Shown piece after piece: positions 1-8,905 of a stretch of 64,000 bases of DNA. The notes under the pieces were generated by a model. It did no database searches and was not told where the DNA came from. It saw only the letters and a program-made list of their open reading frames with translations. The DNA is from Cladorhizidae sp. MBARI D1340-BT2. Its lineage: Eukaryota > Porifera > Demospongiae > Poecilosclerida > Cladorhizidae. Location of the stretch: assembly GCA_028752905.1 (NCBI GenBank), contig JAQNBH010000011.1, positions 744,001-808,000 on the forward strand. The letters are read 5' to 3'. Within the stretch, counting starts at the first letter, position 1, and each line of letters begins with the position of its first letter. The position numbers and the translations under genes were made by a program.

Positions 1-184
1 CAGGAGGCATGTTGTGTGTGTTGCCAGGAGGCATGTTGTGTGTTGCTATGGTATTGCAGGAGACATGTTGTGTGTGTTGCTATGGTATTGCAGGAGGCAT
101 GTTGTGTGTGTTGCTATGGTATCATGTTGTTTGTGTTGCTATGGTATTGCAGGAGACATGTTGTGTGTTGCTATGGTATTGCAG
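1..184 (+). repeat. Intronic minisatellite carrying copies of a 3' splice site
   Basis: Tandem units of roughly 32-34 nt (some longer) fill the visible end of the last SNRPA1 intron. Each unit contains the block GCTATGGTATTGCAG followed by GA, which is the same sequence as the real acceptor ending at 184. Acceptor-like CAG/GA sites therefore lie at about 59, 93 and 152 as well as at 184. The array continues off the left edge. Confidence 0.85.
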
Positions 185-349
185 GATGCTATAGCTGCTG
201 CCAAGTCTCTGCAAGAAGTGCAACAGCTGGAGTCCTTGCTGAAGGCGGGGCAGCTGCCTACTCAGCTAAGCATGGCTGGAGGGCACAGTGGAGCACACCA
301 CTTCAGGCAGAATGGACAAGTAGTTGAAGAAGACATGGACGATAACTAA
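185..349 (+). CDS. SNRPA1: U2 small nuclear ribonucleoprotein A' (U2A'), terminal exon, partial
   Basis: The last coding exon gives 54 residues and ends with TAA at 347-349. It reads DAIAAAKSLQEVQQLESLLK, then AGQLPTQ, and finishes with an acidic VVEEDMDDN tail. This matches the C-terminal region of U2A', which has a conserved alanine-rich helix with an 'EVERLKGLLQSGQIPG'-type segment followed by an acidic tail. U2A' is a leucine-rich-repeat protein that pairs with U2B'' in the U2 snRNP during branch-point recognition. The acceptor TATTGCAG precedes the exon. The leucine-rich repeats lie upstream, outside the window. Seen: the C-terminal similarity and splice site. Inferred: the gene identity, from one short exon. 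Confidence 0.78.
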   Translation, partial: DAIAAAKSLQEVQQLESLLKAGQLPTQLSMAGGHSGAHHFRQNGQVVEEDMDDN

Positions 350-1084
350 CTCAGCAAGCTATGAACCTGGACACTTGTATATGATCATGGCAGAGTATAA
401 ACCATGATGGCTTTAATGGAATGAATGTTCCTTGTCTTGCTTGCTCAGGCATTCGTGTACCTCATATATAGCTGGCCATTTAGAGGGTTGGTATTATTCT
501 ATGTATGTATGTATTAGTTTTTGTGTCTGCATAGAAGGCCTTTAAACTTGAATGATTATGCATATATTATAGTAGGAACAATAATTACACAAGTATCTGA
601 GGGGTGGGGGGGAAGAGGTTGATTGAGTATACATTGTGTGGCCATTTAACCATTGCTGCATAAATAGATGAACTTAGTTTAGCTAAGTTGTTCAATATTG
701 CATATATATATATAGCAGTTGCCACACTCACTGGATAGCCACAAACATTCTCAAGTGAGGACAATCAGACTCCTTGAAAAGGGGCTGCCCAACTCGAGAC
801 TCCTTGAAAGTGGCTGACAAGAATGAAGCTTGAGAACTGAGCATCCAAGTTGCCTTGAGGCCAACTGTAGCAAGTGGTCCAGCATGTCCAATTTTGGCCA
901 GACAGCTCTAGTCATCCAAAGCAAGAAACAAATGCAAGGTTTGTGTGGCGAATGAAGATGCAGTGCAGAGAGAAAGAGGAGAATTGTTTTAGCCTAATGC
1001 CATATATGGGACAAGTTTGAAATGGTTAGATTGCATTGCTCTAGCCATTGTCCTAACATTCAGCCCACTAGAAGTATACCACTG
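350..1084. other. SNRPA1 3' flank, no recognised gene
   Basis: The stretch begins with the probable 3' UTR of SNRPA1. No canonical AATAAA signal stands out. A short (TA)n tract lies near 700-715. The stretch at 730-1010 has no coding frame I recognise and may be degraded 5' sequence of the retroelement that follows. Confidence 0.4.
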
Positions 1085-2290
1085 ATTAATGGGCTCCCTA
1101 TGATACATAAACCTGAGGTTCCCCTTAGGCCAATTGTGTCTTATACTCGCCACTATATAATCTTTCCAAGATCATAGCACATTTGATATCACCTCTAGCT
1201 GGCAAGTGAGTACTTGTGTCAAGGATGCTCGGCATGTTATCGAGCTTGTTCAAGGTCGACACAGGTGAGTGTCTTGCAAGTTTTGATGTTTCCTCTTTTT
1301 CCAATGTTCCCATGGATAAGCGATGGAAGTCCTTTTTGAAATGTTGATGAAAGATGAGCGCTTGCACGAGGTGCTGACAGGATTTCTGAACTGTTGGAGT
1401 TGTGCCTGAAATCCACCTACTTCAGGTATCAAGGAAAATACTATGAGCAGAAGGAGGGTGCAGCAATGGGCTCTCCAGTATCTGCAGTGAGCCAACATTT
1501 ACATGGAATTCTCTGAGGAATTAGTACTCGCAACTGCCCCCCCTAAAGCCAGCGTTTTTGGAGAGAGATATTGACATACGCATATATATATAGTGAAGAA
1601 GGGGAGAGAGCAGGAGTTTTGGACCATCTGAACCACATCAGGCCATCCATAAAGGTTACCATGGAGCTTGAAGTGAATCGTTGCCCTTTCTGGATTGCCT
1701 CCTATATACATAGAACGGAGCTGACTGCAAAAGTTTACAGAAAACCCATGCACACAAACCGGTGCCTTGATTATAGATCACATCATCCTATCCATGTCAG
1801 AAGAGGAGTGGTGAAGAGCTATAGAGCCAGGAGAGTAGTGACTGAGAAGGAGGACATATGGAAGGAAGATAAATGCAGAAAGCAAGAAGGTATATATATC
1901 AATACAGCTGAAAAAAGGATCCTATGGTAGTCATTCCTTATGCAGCAGGGATGAGTGAAGATATCAGGAGAGTCTGCAGGAAGTTCAACATCGGAGTCCT
2001 TTTCAGATCGGGAAGAACTCTTGAGGGCACAACTGAACAAGCGAAGGCTATGCACATGTTGTGTCCCGCATCCCTTGCAGCTGTGGAAGAGGGGAGACCA
2101 ACAGTAGACTGGAGACCAAAGTGAATGAGCATCAAGATGCCTGTAAAAAGTATGCTAAAGAGAAGTCGGCTATTGATGAGCATGCATGGGATAATGGACA
2201 TCCGATTTTGTGGGAGACAGCCACCATCTTAGTGCAAGCCAGAAGCTAGTGATGAGGCATTGCACATCCAAACTGTCAGTGGTTCAATCA
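1085..2290 (+). pseudogene. Penelope-like retroelement remnant (RT plus GIY-YIG-type endonuclease), broken
   Basis: Several frames read as pieces of a Penelope-like polyprotein in the right order. At about 1087-1175 there is a GLPMIHKPEVPLRPIVS block. At about 1390-1570 there is an RT palm segment with LELCLKSTYFRYQGKYY and GAAMGSPVSAVV. At 1571-1930 comes LNHIRPSIKVTMELE, then VYRKPMHTNRCLDYRSHHP. From 1924 the frame changes to VVIPYAAGMSEDIRRVCRKF. From about 2061 a third frame gives IPCSCGRGETNSRLETKV and AIDEHAWDNGHPILW, the endonuclease-type tail. In-frame stops and frameshifts separate these blocks, and the catalytic YIG triplet expected just before GET is missing. The element is dead. 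Penelope-like elements encode an RT related to telomerase, often fused to a GIY-YIG nuclease. Confidence 0.82.
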
Positions 2291-2461
2291 AGATTGTAGA
2301 ATAGACTTGCTGCTGGGAGCCTGAACTTGAAACCACGACCACCATCAATATATCATTCTTTCTTAATGTAACTAAAGCACGCCTTTTGTATGTTGTTGTT
2401 GTTTTGGTGTTATTTTTTTCTTTTCTTTTCTCCCAACTTTTTGGTTTTGTTTTCTGACCAA

Positions 2462-2640
2462 GAGTCAGGGTTGCTTGCTTCTGAGCTTGATGGAGATCGT
2501 AGAGGGCCTGTCTGCATCAAGAAGGTTGCTTGCTTCTGAGCTTGATGGAGATCGTAGAGGGACTGTCTGCATGAAGAAGGTTGCTTGCTTCTGAGCTTGA
2601 TGGAGATTGTAGTGCATCACTAGCCCGGATGATTGTGTGG
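2462..2640. repeat. Three-copy tandem repeat, 57-bp unit
   Basis: Three nearly identical copies of a unit that starts GGTTGCTTGCTTCTGAGCTT lie head to tail. They sit between the Penelope-like remnant and the next RT fragment. Confidence 0.85.
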
Positions 2641-2719
2641 CCGATTTCAATGAAAGAAGCTTGATTTCTAAACATCCTGCACCTCAGCCATTCCCCCAGC
2701 ACATGATGAGGCTACATCT

Positions 2720-3108
2720 CTTGAAGCTCCACCTTCAGCAATGGCTAAGGCCATTCACTCCTTTCCTTGTGGATCTGCAAGAGGCCCAGATGGTTACATG
2801 CTCAACATCTTAAAGATATGAACAGTAAGTCTGTGGGTGCCATTACTTCTTGCAGCCCCAAATTTCATTGATATGGTGCTGTTGGGGAAAACACCTGATT
2901 CTGTTTGCCCCTTCTTGCTCAGAGCTATATACTCTTGTTGTCCTGCAAGAGAGATAGTGGTGTGAGACCCACAGCCATTGGATGCACGCTTAGATTCCTG
3001 GCAGCTAAATGTGCAAGTTTGTGCTCTCTTGGCACCTCTTCAACTGGGTTTTGGGATACGCCTTGGAGCTGGATCCATCATATTTGCTGCTTATATTTTC
3101 CTGCATAA
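2720..3108 (+). pseudogene. Reverse transcriptase fragment, second retroelement, degraded
   Basis: Translation gives blocks typical of an invertebrate RT family: AMAKAIHSFPCGSARGPDGY, then LGKTPDSVCPFLLRAIYS, then VRPTAIGCTLRFLAAKCAS, and after a frame change LAPLQLGFGIRLGAGS (frame from 2978). The GPDG, GKTP, RPIAVGCTLRRLAAK and QLGFG signatures are retained in altered form. Stops and a frameshift separate the blocks, so it is a pseudogene. It covers only the fingers/palm entrance of the domain, with no YxDD box visible. The downstream part has been replaced by a minisatellite. I cannot assign the clade from this fragment. Confidence 0.7.
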
Positions 3109-3114
3109 TTTACA

Positions 3115-3424
3115 GCCAGGCCAGGCTTGCTCCATCCAGGCCAGGCTTGCTCCATCCAGGCCAGGCTTGCTCCATCCGGGCCAGACTCAGGCCAGGCTTG
3201 CTCCATCCAGGCCAGACTCAGGCCAGGCTTGCTCCATCCAGGCCAGGCTTGCTCCATCCAGGCCAGGCTTGCTCCATCCAGGCCAGGCTTGCTCCATCCA
3301 GGCCAGGCTTGCTCCATCCAGGCCAGGCTTGCTCCATCCAGGCCAGGCTTGCTCCATCCAGGCCAGGCTTGCTGCATCCAGGCCAGGCTTGCTCCATCCG
3401 GGCCAGGCTTGCTCCATCCAGGCC
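3115..3424. repeat. Minisatellite, 20-bp unit
   Basis: About 15 copies of a 20-bp unit (CCAGGCCAGGCTTGCTCCAT) with a few shortened units near 3180-3225. Open frames on both strands are by-products of the repeat. Confidence 0.95.
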
Positions 3425-3632
3425 TTTCAGCATATCCAATTCTAAATGACAATAATATATATTAAAGCATAAAGTACAGATGTAATATCAAATATCACTT
3501 TACATAAGTCCTCAACTCCATTCTCACCTCAACGCCATTCCCAGACTTGAAGCAAGGATTTTTTTTTAAAATTTAAAAATATATATATATATATAAAATA
3601 TAAAATAAATATATTTGAACACAGTCACTTAC

Positions 3633-3995
3633 TGGTCCTGGCAGGGAGAGGAGGCTATCATATAACAACTGTACCCTTGGGATGCTCCTACATTTGATGG
3701 ACAAACCCAGTGGCTGCCAGTATTCATGATCTGCATATATATAATTCTCTACTGGGAGTTCCACTAAATGAGCCTCCATTGCCTGGTGTAAATATTGAAC
3801 TGGCTAAAGGCCACCCATTTTTGGAAATTGTACATGAAGTATGGTCTGTGCTTCATTAATGTGAGTGTCCTCCAACCATGCTCCAGATCGGAGAGTTATG
3901 AGAAAGTCTGTGGGTAACTCTCTGCTGCTGACAAGCTTTTTGCATGGTAGGCATTCACCATTTACCCTCAGTACAGTCCGGGCCGCACCAGTCAA
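3633..3995 (-). pseudogene. Ulp1-like cysteine protease (C48-type) fragment, one in-frame stop
   Basis: Read on the minus strand, one frame spans this region apart from a single TAG at 3801-3803. It contains WLEDTHINEAQTILHVQFP, resembling the W-L-N/D-D-x-x-I-N helix of Ulp1-type proteases. It continues with HEYWQPLGLSIKC, where H and W sit like the catalytic HW pair, and VQLLYDSL, like the 'VYDS' strand. A good 5' splice site (GTAAGT, plus 3627-3632) closes the reading frame. This points to an exon of a multi-exon gene or of a large transposon carrying a Ulp1 domain. The catalytic Cys region is not seen. Family assignment is by pattern only. Confidence 0.55.
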
Positions 3996-4987
3996 TCACA
4001 AAACAATCGGTGAAGATTCCGTGGAAATGCACATCTTTTCTGGTTGTCGTTGGTCCTGGTGCACGGTGCAATGGTGGAATGTTTGTGCTTGGTTTCTTGA
4101 CCTCTCAGTATGGTCAAGAAGTGGTTTGCTGAGATGTAGGCTGAGAGTTGACACCACACCAAAGTTTGCTGTGCACTGCCTCTCCCTCTCTGCAATATTC
4201 ATGGCCATATTCACAGTAGCTTCCTGGATACTAGTACCACAATCCAAGTCACAATCCATGCAGGTATTGTAGGTCAGAGGGAGGGAGAGAGGAGTGAGCT
4301 TGTCTGCATGGCCACTCCCAGTTGTAGGTATTGGTGGGAACACATCACCTACGAGATTGTCCTGAAGCATGGTTTCACGACCTGATATATTATGGGTCAA
4401 GTAAGGTTTAGGTGTCCTGAATTGACCTTGCTTTTCATGGCATTGCCATTACCATCCTGCAACGTGCAGAGGCAGGCCCATAGGAGTGACGTCAGATAAT
4501 TTGTAAGGCCCCACCCAGAGTCTTGTGCTAACCTGTCACCTTCCCGCGATACTTTCGTACGTTCTTTAGGACACAGTCTTAGACATGCGCATATCTTCAA
4601 GCCAAAAGTTATGTCTGCAATTTTAAAGAACATACGATAAATCAGTTCTATGCAAAAAAATATATATAGTATGAACAACTGATTTTATCTCAACAATAGT
4701 AACGATTAAATGCCTTCCTCTCTGTATCCCACACAAGATGAGCATTTGTCCTTAATTTTGGTCATATAAGTTTAAGCATATCTCACCCTAAGCATATATA
4801 CATAGGCATAAATATATATATATTTATACTTAGAAGGTAGTTTGCTGATGAAGGCTACAAATAGTGCTCAATGCTGTGTTAAGGCAGAGCTATTGAATAT
4901 AGAAAAGTACTTTTCTATATATATATTTATATATATATAGCTAATTGGAAGTGTTTTAGGGCTATTTTGTGGGGCTTGGCACCAAAT
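3996..4987. other. No recognisable gene
   Basis: Open frames on the minus strand at 3996-4400 (134 codons) and 4397-4678 (93 codons) show no motif I recognise. The first could be an upstream exon of the Ulp1-like remnant. AT-rich stretches with TATATA runs occur at about 4795-4825 and 4910-4940. Confidence 0.4.
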
Positions 4988-5275
4988 ACCTGTTCATCCA
5001 GGGCCTCCACCTGTTCGTCCAGGGCCTCCACCTGTTCATCCAGGGCCTGTACCTGTTCGTCCAGGGCCTGTACCTGTTCGTCCCAGGGCCTGTACCTGTT
5101 CGTCCAGGGCCTGTACCTGTTCGTCCCAGGGCCTGTACCTGTTCGTCCCAGGGCCTGTACCTGTTTGTTCGTTCCAGGGCCTGTACCTGTTTGTTTGTCC
5201 CAGGGCCTGTACCTGTTCGTCCAGGGCCTATACCTGTTCGTCCAGGGCCTATACCTGTTCATCCTGGGCCTAAGT
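4988..5275. repeat. Minisatellite, 21-27-bp unit
   Basis: About 12 units built on CCAGGGCCTGTACCTGTTCG, with length variants caused by extra C, GTTT or GTTCGT inserts. The first units carry CTCCAC instead of TGTACC. Confidence 0.92.
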
Positions 5276-5348
5276 GAATACAGAAGTGAAATACATTTAG
5301 TTGCGGTGGAACATGGGCTGGTGCTTTGTGATGATTGTGCACTAGTGT

Positions 5349-6387
5349 TGCTGCCATAAGTCAGAGTTCAATGCAAGAGCATTGGCTATTGCACACAAGT
5401 CAGAGCTCAATGCAATAGCACTGGCTATTGCACACAAGTCAGAGCTCAATGCAAGAGCACTGTCTATTGCACACAAGTCAGAGCTCAATGCAAGAGCACT
5501 GGCTATTGCACACAAGTCAGAGTTCAATGCAAGAGCACTGGCTATTGCACACAAGTCAGAGCTCAATGCAATAGCACTGGCTATTGCACACAAGTCAGAG
5601 CTCAATGCAAGAGCACTGTCTATTGCACACAAGTCAGAGCTCAATGCAAGAGCACTGGCTATTGCACACAAGTCAGAGTTCAATGCAAGAGCACTGGCTA
5701 TTGCACACAAGTCAGAGCTCAATGCAAGAGCACTGGCTATTGCACACAAGTCAGAGCTCAATGCAAGAGCACTGGCTATTGCACACAAGTCAGAGCTCAA
5801 TGCAAGAGCACTGGCTATTGCACACAAGTCAGAGCTCAATGCAAGAGCACTGGCTATTGCACACAAGTCAGAGCTCAATGCAAGAGCATTGGCTATTGCA
5901 CACAAGTCAGAGCTTAATGCAAGAGCATTGGCTATTGCACACAAGTCAGAGCTTAGCAAGAGCACTGGCTATTGCACACAAGTCAGAGTTTAATGCAAGA
6001 GCATTGGCTATTGCACACAAGTCAGAATTTAATGCAAGAGCACTGGCTATTGCACACAAGTCAGAGTTTAATGTAAGAGCACTGGCTATTGCACACAAGT
6101 CAGAGTTTAATGCAAGAGTATTGGCTATTGCACACAAGTCAGAGTTTAATGCAAGAGTATTGGCTATTGCAAAGAGCATTGGCTATTGCACACAAGTCAG
6201 AGTTTAATGCAAGAGCACTGGCTATTGCACACAAGTCAGAGTTCAATGCAAGAGCATTGGCTATTGCACACAAGTCAGAGCTCAATGCAAGAGCATTGGT
6301 TATTGCACACAAGTCAGAGTTCAATGCAAGAGCACTGGCTATTGCAACAAGTCAGAGTTTAAGCAGGAGCACTGGCTATTGCACACA
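5349..6387. repeat. Minisatellite, 39-bp unit
   Basis: About 26 units of 39 bp containing GGCTATTGCACACAAGTCAG. Because 39 is divisible by three, all units share a frame and give a repetitive 13-residue reading (NARALAIAHKSEL) of over 200 codons. The opposite strand is equally open, so I do not call a gene. Confidence 0.95.
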
Positions 6388-7496
6388 ATGGACAGCTATA
6401 GTGCAGTGACAAGCCATGGACAGCTATAGTGCAACACAAGCCATGGATAGCTATAGTGCAGTGACAAGCCATGGACAGCTACAGTGCAGTGACAAGCCAT
6501 GGACAGCTACAGTGCAGTGACAAGCCATGGACAGCTATAGTGCAGTGACAAGCCATGGACAGCTACAGTGCAGTGACTAGCCATGGACAGCTATAGTGCA
6601 GTGACAAGCCATGGACAGCTATAGTGCAGTGACAAGCGATGGACAGCTATAGTGCAGTGACTAGCCATGGACAGCTATAGTGCAGTGACAAGCCATGGAC
6701 AGCTACAGTGCAGTGACTAGCCATGGACAGCTATAGTGCAGTGACAAGCCATGGACAGCTACAGTGCAGTGACAAGCCATGGACAGCTATAGTGCAGTGA
6801 CAAGCCATGGACAGCTACAGTGAGTGACAAGCCATGGACAGCTATAGTGCAGTGACTAGCCATGGACAGCTACAGTGCAGTGACAAGCCATGGACAGCTA
6901 TAGTGCAGTGACAAGCCATGGACAGCTACAGTGAGTGACAAGCCATGGACAGCTACAGCGCAGTGACAAGCCATGGACAGCTATAGTGCAGTGACAAGCC
7001 ATGGTCAGCTATAGTGCAGTGACAAGCTATAGTGCAGTGACAAGCCATGGGCAGCTATAGTGCAGTGACAAGCCATGGACAGCTACAGTGCAGTGACAAG
7101 CCATGGACAGCTATAGTGCAGTGACTAGCCATGGACAGCTACAGTGCAGTGACAAGCTATAGTGCAGTAACAAGCCATGGTCAGCTATAGTGCAGTGACT
7201 AGCCATGGACAGCTATAGTGCAGTGACAAGCTATAGTGCAGTGACAAGCCATGGACAGCTATAGTGCAGTAACAAGCCATGGTCAGCTATAGTGCAGTGA
7301 CAAGCCATGGACAGCTATAGTGCAGTGACAAGCCATGGACAGCTATAGTGCAGTGACAAGCCTTGGACAGCTATAGTGCAGTTACAAGCCATGGACAGCT
7401 ATAGTGCAGTGACAAGCCATGGACAGCTATAGTGCAGTGACTAGCCATGGAAAGCTACAGTGCAGTGACAAGCCATGGACAGCTACAGTGCAGTGA
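6388..7496. repeat. Minisatellite, 28-bp unit
   Basis: About 40 units containing CCATGGACAGCTATAGTGCA and GTGACAAG, with C/T and A/T variants (CTATAG/CTACAG, GACAAG/GACTAG). Some units are shortened, for example near 7025, 7155 and 7228. It abuts the C-terminal end of the hAT pseudogene. Confidence 0.95.
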
Positions 7497-8580
7497 TGTC
7501 AATAGTTATTTATGTCAATAGCTATATACAACAGTGTCAAAGCTTTCTTGATGCATTCTTGAGCGCAAAGATGATTTGATAAATTGTAGTGACGAATTAC
7601 TTGACTCAACTGAAGCACTGGTCACCGGAATCAAATGTAAGTACACTGTACACACAAAATAGCGGCAATGTTAGGATATAATTGCTGATTCATTTCTTCT
7701 AAAGTGTCTTGAATTGTATCAGGTCTTTCCTCTTGTCCTGCCAAAGCCTGCCATTACTAGACACTGGATGTAAGTCTTCTTCCAAATTGGCAGCAATTTT
7801 GTCAAGACTATCATCTGTTAGTTGTGACAAGTTACTAAGTTCTAACCTCCCAATGTTGCAACTTTGTTGCAGCGAGATAATAATTCAGAAATCAAGTTAT
7901 CGAGACAAAGACCAAAAAGAGCTCTCCTCCAGTACACATCTGTAGATTCACCACTGACATTAGCCAGTACACACCTGCAGCTTCACCACTGACATTAGCC
8001 AGTACACACCTGCAGCTTCACCACTGACATTGCAGCTTCACCACTGACATTAGCCAGTACACACCTGCAGCTTCACCACTGACATTAGCCAGTACACACC
8101 TGCAGCTTCACCACTGACATTTGTTAATTGTTTTAGCACATCCACGAGGAACAGAAATTTGAATGTTTGCTACCTCAGCCATTGCAAGGACACTCTGCAT
8201 ATATCTTTTGAAATGGTTGGCATGCTGCAATAATATCCATACTAGTTTCCTGAAGCATTGCTAGTGATGATGTAAGCTAGTGATGATGTAAAGCCCCAAA
8301 AATATCTGGTGAAAGGAAGCAATGGATGATGCAGTTAACTGAGCAGGAGACCATTTGCATCAGTTACTGTTGTGCTATCCCACTGATCCTGTCTTGAATG
8401 ACTGGCATCTAGACATTCAAGCAAAGGCACATATAGTATCTGAAAATCCAACAAAGATGTGCGTCTCTCAACCCAACAAGTGGCGCAAAGCAACTTCACT
8501 TGCTTGATTGCAATCAAATTCTCAGTTCCGTTGAGTTGTGTTCTCTAATGCTTTTCTAAATACCTTTGCCTTTTTGGTGA
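7497..8580 (-). pseudogene. hAT transposase (ZMYM1-like), C-terminal half, degraded
   Basis: Read from high to low coordinates, the minus strand gives hAT blocks in order. SPKRQRYLEK lies next to the pogo insertion. It is followed by LLCATCWVERRTSLLDF (the 'RWVER' block) at 8335-8517, then ASSIASFHQIFLGLY, then VANIQISVPRGCAKTINK. Below a small tandem repeat, VYWRRALFGLCLDNLISELL follows. The hAT dimerisation motif IPVTSASVESSNSSLQFIKS with SLRSRMHQESFD lies near 7520-7640. Frameshifts and stops interrupt it, and the C-terminus stops at the 28-bp minisatellite. The N-terminal half lies at 11716-12330, on the other side of the pogo element. Confidence 0.8.
7931..8120. repeat. Short tandem repeat, ~35-bp unit, inside hAT remnant
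   Basis: About five copies of a unit containing AGCTTCACCACTGACATTAG and CCAGTACACACCTGC. They interrupt the hAT pseudogene between its RISVPR-like block and the YWRR block. Confidence 0.9.
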
Positions 8581-8583
8581 GTA

Positions 8584-8627
8584 TAGTAACGGGGGGAGTT
8601 TTCAGCCAGGGTCGGTTTTCAGCCACC
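8584..8627 (+). repeat. Left terminal inverted repeat with two copies of the end motif
   Basis: After a six-G run (8591-8596) the motif AGTTTTCAGCCAGG (8597-8610) is followed by a second copy, GTTTTCAGCCACC (8615-8627). Repeated subterminal motifs are typical transposase binding sites. Confidence 0.8.
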
Positions 8628-8905
8628 TCTCAACTTTTTTAATTTTATCCTCTGAACTAGAGCGCAGATGTTCTAAATAGACATCCAGTGAAGTCACATG
8701 GTAATATAGAAATAATTTAAGCCATTGTTTAATAGCTGGTAATAGGCTTCGACCGAGCTAGGCGGTGAATAAGCAGTGGCGTTTGCTTCAGAACTAGTCG
8801 CGGTCCACCCTGAAAGTGTGTAGCTAAGGGGGAGGTGTAAACTTTGTAGTATAGTTCTGTCTGTGATTGGAGTTAAGCTGCTGGAGTTGGTCTGCAGGCT
8901 AACAG

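Noticed and set aside
5342..6409. Open frames of 60-207 codons on both strands as possible repeat proteins
   Set aside because: They arise from a 39-bp unit divisible by three with no stop codons. Both strands and more than one frame are open, and there is no gene context.
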